From Spirogloea muscicola (Eukaryota; Streptophyta; Zygnematophyceae; Spirogloeales; Spirogloeaceae), in NCBI GenBank assembly GCA_009602725.1, contig WELB01000210.1:75618-133224 (forward strand): a stretch of 57,607 bases of DNA, written 5' to 3'. Within the stretch, counting starts at the first letter, position 1. Each line of letters starts with the position of its first letter. Below the pieces are notes generated by a model. The model was given only the letters and a program-made list of their open reading frames with translations. It made no database searches and was not told where the DNA came from. The translations under genes and the position numbers were made by a program. Of the stretch, positions 32,764 through 44,300 are shown piece by piece.

Positions 32764-33001
32764 GGCGCGCGGGGCGCATGAATTGAAAGGGAGGCCAATT
32801 CAAGCCAATACATTGTTCAGGCAGAGTCGAGTGCAGACTAAACAATGCTACATAATACGGAGACCTAATCTAAGGTACCTAAGATGACATTAGTACCCAC
32901 GGGTGAGCACAAACAAATCTGACAAGCTAACTTGGGGAGCTGGAGCGCCGCCACGAAAGCCGGAGGCCTGACTTAGAGCGCGCCCTGCACGTTGACGAAG
33001 A
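32764..33001 (-). mobile_element. Short element copy 1, flanked by a 15-bp direct repeat
   Basis: The 221 bp at 32764-32984 are the exact reverse complement of 33550-33770. They begin ggcgcgcggggcg and end agagcgcgcc (imperfect terminal inverted repeat). On the minus strand they carry one SDLFVLTRGY-stop tail. The 15-base word gccaagaagagagaa occurs directly before (32749-32763) and again at 33002-33016, as expected for a target-site duplication around an insert of 238 bp. The insert lies about 270 bp upstream of the EDR2-like start codon. Confidence 0.7.
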
Positions 33002-33349
33002 GCCAAGAAGAGAGAAAGTGCTCGCCTATTGAGGATAGGGGCTGGAAAAGCCAGCCCAAAAGAGAATGAACAGAGTACGAGAAGGGGGCCAGGGGAAGCG
33101 CCACGAAATACAAGCACACAAAGAAACAAACCAGCTACGAATCACTCAGTAACCCCTGCTAAGCAGCCGCAGATCAGAGATGCTAGGCTCCTGGAAGAAA
33201 ATTCCGTGTATTAGAAACGAATGTAGGCCAAATGGCCAAGTACAAAGGCAATGGCTGGAAGTGGGGTCCCCTGGCGGCATATAAAGGCCCAGCATCAACA
33301 CACTTTGCTGGGCACGCAGTGGGCGGAGCAGAGCAAAGAAAACTGCGGC

Positions 33350-33950
33350 ATTACTCCGATTACCCCCAATGCGATCAACTCCTGCCAGCTGCAATCGACG
33401 TCTTTGGCTGTCTGGGTCCTCGCTTCCACACTCTGCTTCGAAACATTGCCAATCTAGGCTACACTCGACGTGCAGATGTGTTTCCGGCTGAGATGGGCTT
33501 GCCAGCTGCATATCTGTCGCTCTTGCGACAGAGAGAGAGAGAGAGAGAAGGCGCGCTCTAAGTCAGGCCTCCGGCTTTCGTGGCGGCGCTCCAGCTCCCC
33601 AAGTTAGCTTGTCAGATTTGTTTGTGCTCACCCGTGGGTACTAATGTCATCTTAGGTACCTTAGATTAGGTCTCCGTATTATGTAGCATTGTTTAGTCTG
33701 CACTCGACTCTGCCTGAACAATGTATTGGCTTGAATTGGCCTCCCTTTCAATTCATGCGCCCCGCGCGCCTTCTCTCTCTCTCTCTCTCTTGCGACGACG
33801 AGTTTCGGCCTGTTTGCAGCGTGCTCAGGCTAGTGCCTTGCACCAGAAAGCTGGACGAGCTCTAGTAGGTGGCAGAAGGGCTCCGTTCCTGGCATCTAGT
33901 ATTCATGCATCGAGTAGTGACCTTTATGTTGTGACCCGTGGTTATTGAGC
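33350..33950 (+). pseudogene. Relic of a repeat-element open reading frame, interrupted by element copy 2
   Basis: The plus strand at 33350-33530 reads LPAAIDVFGCLGPRF, HTLLRNIANLGYTRRADV, FPAEMGLPAAYLSLLR. After an insertion (33530-33786), a related frame resumes with LQRAQASALHQKAGRAL and ends SDLYVVTRGY-stop at about 33948. The same protein, without the insert, is seen on the minus strand at 36403-36665, so this copy is a split relic. The VFGxLG...LL and LQRAQA patterns recall, loosely, the C-terminal end of algal reverse-transcriptase ORFs; I give that low weight. Confidence 0.6.
33530..33786 (+). mobile_element. Short element copy 2, inserted inside the relic ORF
   Basis: It contains the 221-bp unit 33550-33770, 100 percent identical to copy 1 in inverted orientation. 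It is bordered by (AG)n aagg on the left and cctt (CT)n on the right. The word ctcttgcgac is found immediately outside on both sides (33520-33529 and 33787-33796), a probable 10-bp target duplication. The interrupted sequence is continuous in the related copy at 36.5 kb, which confirms an insertion. Inside, a plus-strand SDLFVLTRGY-stop tail ends near 33648. Confidence 0.75.
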
Positions 33951-36402
33951 GGGTCAATCTGCTGTAGGTTATGTAGATTTCTAGATGTGCTTGCCTTTGT
34001 ACCTGGCCATTTGGCCTACATATCTTTCTAATACACGATGCCCCTGGCCAGAGCCAAGGACCAGCTCTCCCGACGTCAGGGGCAGTGGCTGTGAGAAGGA
34101 ATCGCTCGTCAAAGCAAGGCAATGGCTGGGACAAAGAAGGGGGCAAGGGCTGTGAACAGCCAGCCCGACAGGAATTGACAAGGTCCGAGAAAGGGGCCAC
34201 AAATCAACGAACAACGAAAGCGCTTCCGGCAGAACGAACCACTTAGTAAACGCGAGTGAGGAGCCGCAAGCCAGAAAGACTCGCAGCCGCAAAGCAATCC
34301 CCCTGACGAAAGCCAGAGGCTGCAAGGCGTGGGCCACGGGCTAAGGAATGCCCGAATGAATGCACAGGCGGTGGACTGGCGAGCCGACGAGAGGCGGGCA
34401 GAGCCGGGGCCGTTCGGCGAGAAAGAGGGGGGCTGGGTATCCTCTTATTGTATTGGCGAGCCATTTCCTCCCCCGTCGCCTGGCCTTCCCGTACCACAAG
34501 CGCCCAGTTCTCCACCGTTTCCCAGGGCGCGCAATTCCTGTTCCCAGCCGGCAGGCTCCCAGGGCTTCGCGGTGCTTGCACTACCTTTGCACTGATTGTG
34601 CCTCCCCTTTATCAATCATACTTCTGGTCTAGTCGGAATGCCTCTTTTCCAGCTGCAAGCCACTCCATTTGCGGCTGCTAACTCGGGCTTATCAAGCTCC
34701 TATTCGCTGTAGTCTCCTGCATAGCTGTGTGTCTTGGCTCTCTTCGGCGCTTTAGACCTTGTCCATTTCTCTGGGCTGGCTTTTCACAGCCCTCGCCGGC
34801 TTTGAAAGAGCTCACTTTCAATCCTGCGAGCGCATGGCGGTTCTTTACTTCTTCTTCAACCGCGCGCCATCTCTCCTACCCGTGAGCCGCATACTGGCTC
34901 AGCTTGGCCTCCCTCCCATTTCGTCTGTACTTGGCCACACATGCCCTTCAGCACTTGGTATTCATTCCACTTCGTCTGCACTTGCTGACTAGAGGTTATT
35001 GAGCACCTACTCGCAGAAGTCACGGATAGTATGTTCGTGCGCACCTTCTGGCCCCTTCAGACCTTGTACATTCCTTTGGGCGTCCACTTGGGCGTCCACT
35101 TGCGTGCAGGCCGCACCTTGGCTGCTGCTTTCGGGTTCCATCAAGGCGACAGTCTTCCGCCCGCTACTTCTACAGACCTGCACTTCTGACTAAACATTAC
35201 TGAGAGCCAGCCCACTTGTTGACGTCTTAGAGATCAGTTTCCTGCAATTCGGCCTATTAGACCTTGTCCAACCCTTTGGCTTTGGATATTGTCCATTCTT
35301 TTTGGGCTGGCTTTGCCAGCCCCTTTTCTCTATGGGCGAGCACTTCTCTCTGCTTTGTTTCTTTTTGTGCTTATTTTTCTTAGCGTTTCCCCTGGCTGCC
35401 TCTTTGGCCCCCTTCTCGTACTTTGTTCCTTCTCTGTTTTGGGCTGGCTTTTCCAGCTACTATCCTCAGTGGGCGAGCCCTTTCTTCTTCTCTCTCACAG
35501 CCACTGCTCTCAATCTGGAAGAGCTGTTTTCTTTTCTTTGGGCTGGCCTCTTACAGCTGATGCCTTACTTTGAGAAAGCTGTTTCTTTCTTTCTCTTCTT
35601 CAACTCCTGCGCACAGCCGAAAAGGAAGTGCTCGCCCGTAGAGAAGAGGAAGAGGGGCTGGCAAAGCCAGCCCAAAAAGAATGGACAATATCCAAAGCCA
35701 AAAAAGGAAAAGATGCCGAAAAAGGACTACACTACAAAGCAAAAGAAGAAAGCGCGGCCAGACTGACTGGTGGCTGGGAAAGAAGCGCGGCCAGATTGAC
35801 TGGTGGCTGGGGAAAGGCCAGCCCAACGAGAACCGCGGCCCAAAGGAATGGCCAAGGTCTGAAGGAGCCAGAGTGCGAAGGACTAGGACTAAGACATCAG
35901 CCAGGAAATGCTCAGTAACCTCTAGTCAGGAGATGCAAGTCTGAGTAGCTAGCCGGCGGAAAGACGTCGTCCTGATGGAAGCCGGAGGCCGCCGCCAAAG
36001 CTCGCAAGTGAACCGCCTGCGCTCAAGTGAACCGCAAAAGACAATGCACAGCGCGCGCCTTCTCTCTTTCTCTCTTCTTTTGGGGCTGGCCCACCACAGC
36101 ATGGGCAAGGCCAGCCCAAAAAGAATAGACAAGTGCAAGCACTGGCCACTTGAAACGAAGCCCTAATGAGAAGGGGGGCTGATGTAACACCGTGAATGCT
36201 GGCTGAAGGGGGACGTCAGTGCTCACGGGTGAGCTTACTCAACATTCGACAGGCGAACTTGGGGAGGCGGAGCACCGCCACCTGCAAAGAGCGATCAAGA
36301 GGAGCGGAACGTGTGTATTAAGAGATGGGGAGGCCATGTGTGGCCAAGTACGAAGGCAAGCACATTGACAAATGCACGTCACCTGCTGCTAAGCCGACCC
36401 GC

Positions 36403-36665
36403 TCAGTAACCACGAGTCAGCACATAGAGGTCGCTAACTGATGCTCGAATACCGGATGCAATCGACAAGCTCTCGAACTACCAGCCAAGGCTCGGCCAGC
36501 TTTCTGATGCAACGCATGAGCCTGAGCTCGCTGCAGACAAGCTGACACTCGACGTCGCAAAAATGACAGGTAGGCAGCCGGCATACCCATCTGGGCTGGA
36601 AGCATATCCTCGCGTCGTGCATATCCCAGACTCGCTATGTTCTCAAGTAGGGTATGGAAGAGGGA
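36403..36665 (-). pseudogene. Second relic of the repeat-element ORF
   Basis: The minus strand reads LFHTLLENIASLGYARREDM, PAQMGMPAAYLSFLRRR, VSACLQRAQAHALHQKAGRA. A small frameshift then leads to SDLYVLTRGY and a stop near 36403. It is colinear with the interrupted relic at 33.35-33.95 kb and about two-thirds identical at protein level by eye. Synonymous differences (ggt tat tga versus ggt tac tga) hint that the parent was a coding element. It abuts the 5' region of the eL36 gene. Confidence 0.55.
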
Positions 36666-36899
36666 AGACACAAGTGAAGTGTGTATTAGTGATGGAGAGG
36701 CCAAGAAAGAGGGGAGGGAGATGGAGGGCGGGGGACCACGCGCCCCTGCGCTGCGGCCGCGTGGCGCCCACAATCCCCTCGTTGACGGCACGCCGTTTGC
36801 CTCGTGCCCGGGCGTCCCGTCCGGCGACGGTCGCATTTCCGGGTTGAAGCAGGCCGCGGCTCCCCCAGGGTTTAAGCGGCCGCGCCCTAGCCGCCCACC

Positions 36900-36900
36900 C

Positions 36901-36933
<33 letters not shown>

Positions 36934-36934
36934 N
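36900..36934. repeat. (CCG)n tract ending in N at the eL36 start
   Basis: About eleven CCG triplets run into a single N at 36934, directly before the first recognisable eL36 codon. The single N marks a repeat whose true length was not resolved. Confidence 0.9.
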
Positions 36935-37586
36935 GCCTGGGCAAGGGCCACGTCGTGACGCGCCGCGAGAAGGTCGCCCGCCCGGCCCACCGCAAGGGCG
37001 TGAGTCCCCGCTCCCCCCCCTGCCGCCGCCGCCGCAGCCGCTGGGCGCTCCGGCTGGGCGTCTCGCCCTCATCGCCGAGGTGCGGGACGGCGGCCGCCGA
37101 GGTCCTGACCTCCGCTCTCGTGACGATGGGCAGGCCCTCGGGAAGCGCACCAAGTTCGTGAGGGAGCTGGTGCGCGAGGTGGTGGGCCTGGCGCCGTACG
37201 AGAAGCGCATCACGGAGCTGCTCAAGGTCGGCAAGGACAAGCGCGCGCTCAAGCTCGCCAAGAAGAAGCTGGGCACGCACCTCCGCGCCAAGCGCAAGCG
37301 CGAGGAGATGACCACCGTGCTCCGCAAGTCAAGGTGAGCCGCTTCCCGACTTGGCCCCATTGCGCAGCGACCACCTTCTGTGGAACCAGCAGTCACTTGC
37401 TGGGCCTGTGCTTGGTGGCTGCGGGGCACAGGCTTGGAGGGCCAAAGCGAAGCGGCTTGCGGCTCTCTCAGCAGTCATTCCCGCGTCCTGGATATGGGCG
37501 CTACCGTTTGCAAGTGCTGACTGTGTGGCCGGACTTGCAGGACGCATGCCACAACACATGCCACAGCGACCGACAAGAAGAAGTGA
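36935..37586 (+). CDS. RPL36: 60S ribosomal protein eL36 (start not visible)
   Basis: Structural protein of the large cytosolic subunit. Exons: 36935(or earlier)-36999, 37134-37333 and 37541-37586 (stop TGA), in phase. Exon 1 gives [20 protein letters not shown]. Exon 2 gives [56 protein letters not shown]. Exon 3 gives a short basic tail ending DKKK. This is the full eL36 pattern, about 105 residues in the family. The first 10 or so residues are lost at the (CCG)n tract (36900-36933) and the N at 36934. No ATG is visible in frame just upstream, so the tract may hide a first exon or an assembly collapse. Identity is certain. Confidence 0.95.
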
Positions 37587-38304
37587 GTTGCGGGCTTGAC
37601 ACTGTGGAGACCCCATCTGTGTGGAAGTACCTTGGCGGCTGCTGTTGTCGGGAATTGACATCTCCGAGCACCTTACATGCAACCCCAGCACTAGCCTGCA
37701 GGCAGCTCGTACCAGAGTCTGCAAAAGGCTTTTGGCAGTCATCCGTTGGAAGCTTGCCTGGAGATCGGCCCAGCATGGAATGTGGAGTTCGTGCCTGACA
37801 GGCTGTTGACAGGAGACCCACATGTGTAGCAAATGTAGTCAGCGGCTCCACATATCTGGGAGCATCGGCCAGCTGCTGCTGCCCCTGCGTGGGACATGTG
37901 TGATACAGAGATCTCTTAAACTGGCAGAGACAAGATAAGCCCACATTGCCAGCAGGGAGGCTATAAGCAGCTATCAGGCTATTAATACATGACTGAATTG
38001 CTTGGTATGCGTGCTGTCCTGGTCCATCTCCCCACTATTGTCTGACAGAACGGTTGCTCTTCCTAGAAGTCAACAACTCACCTTACTACTGCTGAAGTAG
38101 ACTAAGAAGACTTGTCTTCGCTAGGAACTAATAAAAGGTTGCTACAAGCGCAGTTGCTATTGACCACGGCAAATCAAAGATTGACTTCTTGCTGACTATT
38201 TGCCCAGCAAAGCTTTGGGCATGCTAAAAATGGGTTTGGGTTTCATAAATCTCATGAGGCCTGTTTAGTGAGGCCATGGAGCATAGCTATGTCTTTGATC
38301 AATC
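37587..38304. other. Convergent intergenic region eL36 / VAD1-like
   Basis: Bounded by two convergent stop codons. No coding segment, RNA gene or repeat that I can support; both strands carry frequent stops after about 37850. Confidence 0.45.
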
Positions 38305-41300
38305 TCATCGAAGTTTATCACTGACATCAGTGACCGACTCGCTTTCCTTGCCTTCGTCATCAAGGTCCTCTGGTGCTGTCATTGTGTGGGCTCTACATTG
38401 AGGAGAGTCCCAAATGTCTTGCTTAAAGCGTGACAAATCAATGTGCATCAACTGAAGCTTCTTCTCAAGTCGGTAGGCATCCTTCTGCACAGAGTGATAC
38501 AGAGCCGCCAGACTGTCAGCGACACTCACATCGAAGCATGACCCCTCGAGCGCCAGAAGACATTCAGCATTGCACATTGTTGTATCGTTATGTATAAAAT
38601 CGTGTGTAAAGGTAAGCCAGAGCCACCTGGAATCGAAGTATTCGCTTTTCCCATCTATCCTCCCACTTTGTATATGCCTTTCTGCTCATTTGAATCTCGT
38701 GCTGAAGTGACACACGATGCTTTCTCGTTTTGACTACATCCACTATGGGAGCTGTTTGCCAGCCTGGCCACTCTAAGAGGAACTGCACAGTGGCCAAAGT
38801 GCGTGAAAGAGTCAATGACAACATTCATCAGCTCTCAACCGTCTTTGGCTCAAATGTTTTGGTAAACAGGGGAAGCACCATCATTGGATGACAAATGTCA
38901 CTTGATTTGGCATAGGCGTCAGCTGACTCACCTGCAGCGCTAGTATGGCAAAGCCAAGCAGGAGCAAGAGGGCAACTCCTCGCCATCTGTTCCAGAGCCT
39001 GCGCCACCTTGTTGCCCGGCCTCCGCCGGTGCTTATGCCAGAGGCACCTCCAAAATTGGCTGAGACATCGCTTGATCGACGACGGACGGGACGCATGTAA
39101 CCTCCTTGTAGTGAGGCACCTGCAACAGAGTCCCAGTCAGCCACGACTCAATCCAGGAACAGTGCAGTATACGACAGAAATTACCATACACAATGTAAGG
39201 CTGTTAGTTTGTAAGTCGAAGGGGCATCACATTGACTGCAGTAAGCACCTGGCGTCGACTTGCTGCTCGTTGACGTGCTTCCACTAGCAGCTGCTGCATC
39301 AAGCTCATCCTTTTCAAGATTGAGTATGGCTCTAATCTCATTCTCGTACTCAGGAAGAATCTTCTTCTCAGCTGCACACAAGAAGCAGCTCTTGTATGAT
39401 GTTGGTCAATGAGCGGCATGGTAGCAGGGCGAAGCCTCCTCTCCACAAACCGTCATACTGGAAGGGAGGGAAAGAAGCTTAGCAGATGGTTTCTTGTTCT
39501 TCAGCAGGCCTGCAATTCATACAGTGAAGACCCTGAAGACATACACTGAAGACCCTGATTGCATACGTTGAGGATAAGACTAACCCATGATAGCCAGGAG
39601 CCGAGCTGTTGCATCATCAATATGGGCAGGGCGGCTTCTTGCTGAGGCAGGACCGAGCCCATTGTACGATGTGGATGCTCTACCCGGGACATGGGAGTCA
39701 TAGCCTGACTCTTGCGCCTCATCAAATGAGGAGGCTTGGACTGCTGCGCGGGCCTGCAGGAGAGAGCTGTGAGAGGCATAAGCAAGTGCTCAATAGACTT
39801 GTTAATGCACATTGAGCTCAGAGGAAGAGGGCGTCCACTGCAGAAGGTACGGGGCACAGTACCTCCTCCATCCAGAGCCGGTATGTGTCCTGGCATTCAG
39901 TCAAAGCTCCCTGCTCGATTTTGCCTGTGTTTGAGTCAATGCAAGCTTTCACATTTCCACTCCATTACATCATATGCCTGACAATACATGCTCAGCTGCC
40001 AAGCAGAACCAAAGTGCTTCCAAAAAGAGACCACATCAGCAACTATACACTTACTGGACTACGCAACTGCACATGGCTTTGAGTCTCATAGGCTTACTCT
40101 TCCACATGGTCTTCTTTGAGAAAAGAACACCCAGATTGATGGAGATTCTGCAGCAGTCTGAGGGCTTCCTTTCCTCTGTCAGCAAGTCCCACCTCATCTG
40201 GCAAAAAACAAGGTCGTATAGAAGGATACTCACATCTCCGATGCGCTGTCCCACAATGCATTGCTGTGCTAATTCCACCTATCAAACATGAGCTAAACCC
40301 CATTAAACAGTACAAAGGAACCAGGCATGTGTTGTGCCTTACATTCACAGTGAAGTAATCTCCATAAGGAATGTCGATCATTTGCTGCCTGCTCTCAATT
40401 GCAATATGCCTGTCGTGTAAGACAAGCACCAGCTTTCATTAACTTCAATGACATCTCATCAAAGTGAAGCATTCCGCGCAGAAGTGGACACGCTAATGAT
40501 TGTCTGACCAGTCTGTTACACCCTCAGGAGCCAAAGTGTGAAAGAATCTGCTCATAGACATTGCTGGCAAATCCCTAAAGTACGGGAAAACGTCATACCC
40601 ATCTTTATACATGTTGATATGCTGCTGCTGCTTGCAAAGTGTAGACTTTGGTCCTGCAAAGGACAAAATGCATGTCAAAGGTTGCCACCAAATGTGCAAC
40701 AAAGTGTATGCCTCTTCAGGTTAATAACATATTGACAACAAACAGCTACTGTGCTACACAGCAATTTCGAGGTACTTGCTTAATTACAGGAGGGAATGCT
40801 TGTAAGCTTGTGACCTCAGAGCTTTTACTTACAATATGGTGGTGTTGTCTTACATCAACCAGCATTGAGTAGCAATATGCAATACACATTTTGCTCTGCG
40901 CCTCAATTGAGCATTGCAAGCAGGGCACTCTCACCAATGAACAGGTTAATTGGATGTCGAAAGGAGATGTCACGGACATAGCCACTCTGCTCGTGCTTCC
41001 TCCACTTGCTGCATTGATAATCTATTCACTTCGCACAGCGAGTCGCGATAAGATACTGGATGATACTGGGGTACAACCCACAGGTACAAGACCAACAATG
41101 ACCCATTACTATTGCTCTGAGGAGCAGCTTAGAGCCTTACCCTCATCACCTTGCCTGCACTGGAAGTTGGCCTGAAAGGAGCTGTCGTCTGAGAAGAAGT
41201 GGTTGAAGAAAGCCTCCACGCTGACCTGTTGAACAACACCACAAGGTCAATAATTGTCAATGCAGCAGATTATCAGTCCATATGCTAAGCAATATCCTAG

Positions 41301-44300
41301 GACAAGAGCTGTGGTACTAGCATTCTTATGTCATGCATTTCCTGATCATTAGAGTGAGACAATATCGCAACAGTTTTCCCTGTGGCAGAGAAGGACACGC
41401 CGTTTCCAAATTTCTGTCAGGCCCAGTGTGTAATTGATGCTTATGAATCTCTACAGAACGTCGCTTTCCACAGACTGAGGAAACACACTCCTCTACCAGC
41501 CATACGACCTCAGCCAGAGCCTTGGTCTCCATGCCGAACAGGCAGCCAAGTATTGACACCAGCATATTAGGTGCCTGCTTTGTGTAGGATGTACCTTGAA
41601 GACGCCCTCGGCCAGCAGTGTCATGTAGGCGGGAACTGCATCAACAGTGACAATTCCTTGCTAGTCTGTCAGGACAAGCTATACCATATACTGTTATCCA
41701 ATGGCTGGCCACTTGAGCACATTCACCAAATTGCTCAGGTTGATAGTGTACGTATATGTCAGTAGAGCTCTCATGAGGCTACTTGACAGTCTCTCACCTG
41801 GAGGCGAGATGAGGTCAAGGCTTTGGAAGAGACCCAAGTCCAGGGACCTAAGCTTCTTGGCTGGTGGCATGGAGCTCTGAGCTGTGGTGGGCTCAACGGA
41901 GGGGTCCTTCACGGTAGCAGGCTGAAGAGCGGCACGCACTGCCGAGACGGCAAGGCTCTCAATGTTGACGCTGTCGCTCGGCGGTCCTACTTTCAGCCCC
42001 GACCAACCAGAGGGTGGGTCGAGCAGCTCGACAAGCCCCACATCCAGGGTCACCGGGTCGCTTGGAAGCACGTCGGCGGAGCCCTGCTTCAGTCCCAAGC
42101 CCTTGCGTTGCGCAAATGCCACCGTGGATGCAAGCACGGCCTTGATGCTGGCCGCGGCACCCTGCACCGGAGGTAGCCCTGCATCGCTGCCGTCAGGTGA
42201 CGGCTCAGCAATCGACATAGCCGGCATGACTGCTGGTCTATCGCTCGCCAACTCCGTGGGCCGTGCCTCGGCCAAGTCTTGGTGCGACTTTGCAGAGAGT
42301 GCTCGAGAGATGTCATAGACTTTCTCAGCAGGCGGCTCCGTGTCATACACTGCGTCGCCAGTAGGTGTCATCTCCTCCACCTTGCTACTCTCTGGACATG
42401 GCAATGGGGATGAACTTGAGGCCTTCAGAAGAGATTGCCCTGGATGGCTCCTTGACACTGGACTTGCTTCCTCGTCCATAGTTAGGTTGTCCACATCACC
42501 ACTCGTGTATGTGCGCTGCAGAGAGCCATTCAGCTGCTCCTCTACCTGCTGCATGCTACCGGCGATGTCAAGAATGACATTGTGTTGCTGCACGTGTTCA
42601 TAGCAGAGGGTGCCATCAACACTGGCGCCACACTGACGGGCCAGGCGACAAGCTGATTAACCATTGCCCTGATTGTGCAGCAAAGCAGATGGGTAAAATA
42701 CCAAAAGGAGGTACCAGAAATCTTGACCCCCTCACCTGAATCACAGCAGGCGGACTCTCATCAGCAGTGGCGCTGCCAACGCTTGCGGGGCTGCTGGTCA
42801 GCTGCTGTTCCGCCGCAAAGACTTTGGCATAGCCGCTGTTGAGGGACCACAGGTATGTGATTTGACGGAATGCCTCGTCGCGCGAAATGAAGGATGCGAA
42901 GTAGTTCTGCAATTGGTTGATTCAGGCTGATACACAAGTCAGCTACTGCTGCCAGAGCAGGGAATGTGAGATCATCTGATGAGCCCTCAAAGGTCACGAG
43001 GAGCACCTCGAAGACCAGGTTCTATGCTAGATGAACAGATACTATAGCGGTGTATGTGAAGCACAGACCTTCTTGCCCATGGCGGTGACCTCAATTGCGT
43101 TGGGGAAGACGCCAGCAGTCTTGGCCTTGCGCACAGCTGTGACCTCCGTCAGTGGAATGACCTTCTGGCACAGGGGCCACAGCAGGTACACTCTCGTAAG
43201 TTGCCGCTTCTGAAAATGCCTCCGCAGGCGCCCTTCCCACCAAGACTTCAGGTCATCCTCTTCCCAAATTTGCCATACTGTCACAAGGACGTTGGCTGCT
43301 GAAGACATACCAGTCTTTCATAACCAAATATGTTGGAGTAGAAGCAAAGGTAGTGATCAAAGAGGTAAATGTGACCCTGGCAACAGCAAGCAGTTGCGGT
43401 TTTCTGTCAGACTGCAGATGGACATATGATGGCCGGGAGAAGTGCAGGAAGCAGAAGTGCTAGACACAAGTATTGGTCCAAATACAAGCACAAGATGGTG
43501 AGAAAATGCCAGCTGGCCATATCAATGCCAACCTGCAAAAGGATCTTCTTCTGCAGTGCGCAGTTGAAGTCCTCAATCAGCGTCTGGAACACAGAAAGGA
43601 GCTGGTTGGGTCAGGATGAGTTCCTGACCCTGCTGTCGCCTGTAGAGAGCTCGATCTGCTTCAGTTGCCCGCTGGAGCTGGCCAGCGGTAGCAGCTAGTT
43701 GATTGGCGCCAGCTTTCAGCTGCCTGCAGCCAGGGTGACACGAGAAGGAAGCGGCAAGCAGCTCACTTCTTCTGCAGGAAGCTCAAAGAGCTGGCGATAC
43801 TCCTCGCCCTTCTGCGCGTAGCGAGACACCGCCTGCGCAGCAAGCGCTGATCGTACTGCAATCAGAATTGCTCATCAGTTGCACCTGCAAGCTGATGCGC
43901 CTCTGATTGCATTCCCTCACCAGTCGCCCGGGCACTCACTAGCGAGTCCGACTTGTTGCGCCGGTAGCCCTGGAAGCTGAGGCTGCCAAGCGAGCCCAGG
44001 ATGCTGCCTGAAGCCATACTGTCATCAGCAACTGCCGACAGCGGCGAGCCCGCATCGCTGTCCGCAGTGGCTCCGGCAGCCGCCGCCGTCGGCGAGGCCT
44101 TGAGAGCACCGTCGTAGTTCTGATTGTCTATAAACTGCGTCACGAAGGAGAAGAGGCCGCCAGGGCTGGCGGCGGGCGCCGGCGGTGGCGTTCGCCTGGG
44201 GCCACTGGGGAGTGCCGGGAGGGAGGCGGGGGACGCTTGCTCTGCTGGAAGCGGCGCACCGCCACCGTTGCTGTGAAGCAGCGGCGGCGGCGTGGCCAGG

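Larger units (their letters stand above)
32700..36665. repeat. Nest of decayed dispersed repeats in both orientations
   Basis: About 4 kb with no host gene. Two signals recur. (1) A short peptide tail followed by a stop, SDLxLLTRGY-stop or close variants. On the minus strand it is near 32890, 33146, 34243, 35912 and 36403; on the plus strand near 33640, 33940, 34690, 34999 and (broken) 35200. The tails near 35.1 and 35.9 kb extend upstream with FHQxDxxPPA. (2) A gggctggc-tttt/caaa-gccagccc palindrome followed by an agaatggaca-like block, near 33046, 34150, 34770, 35300, 35445, 35650 and 36095. Shared tails with variable upstream extent suggest 5'-truncated copies of one retroelement family, inserted repeatedly. 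The identity of the parent element is not known from this window. Confidence 0.75.

Noticed and set aside
36417-37280. 287-codon minus-strand frame across the eL36 region
   Set aside because: Its right part is antisense to eL36 exons and crosses the N at 36934. Only the left part (36403-36665) matches the repeat-element relic.
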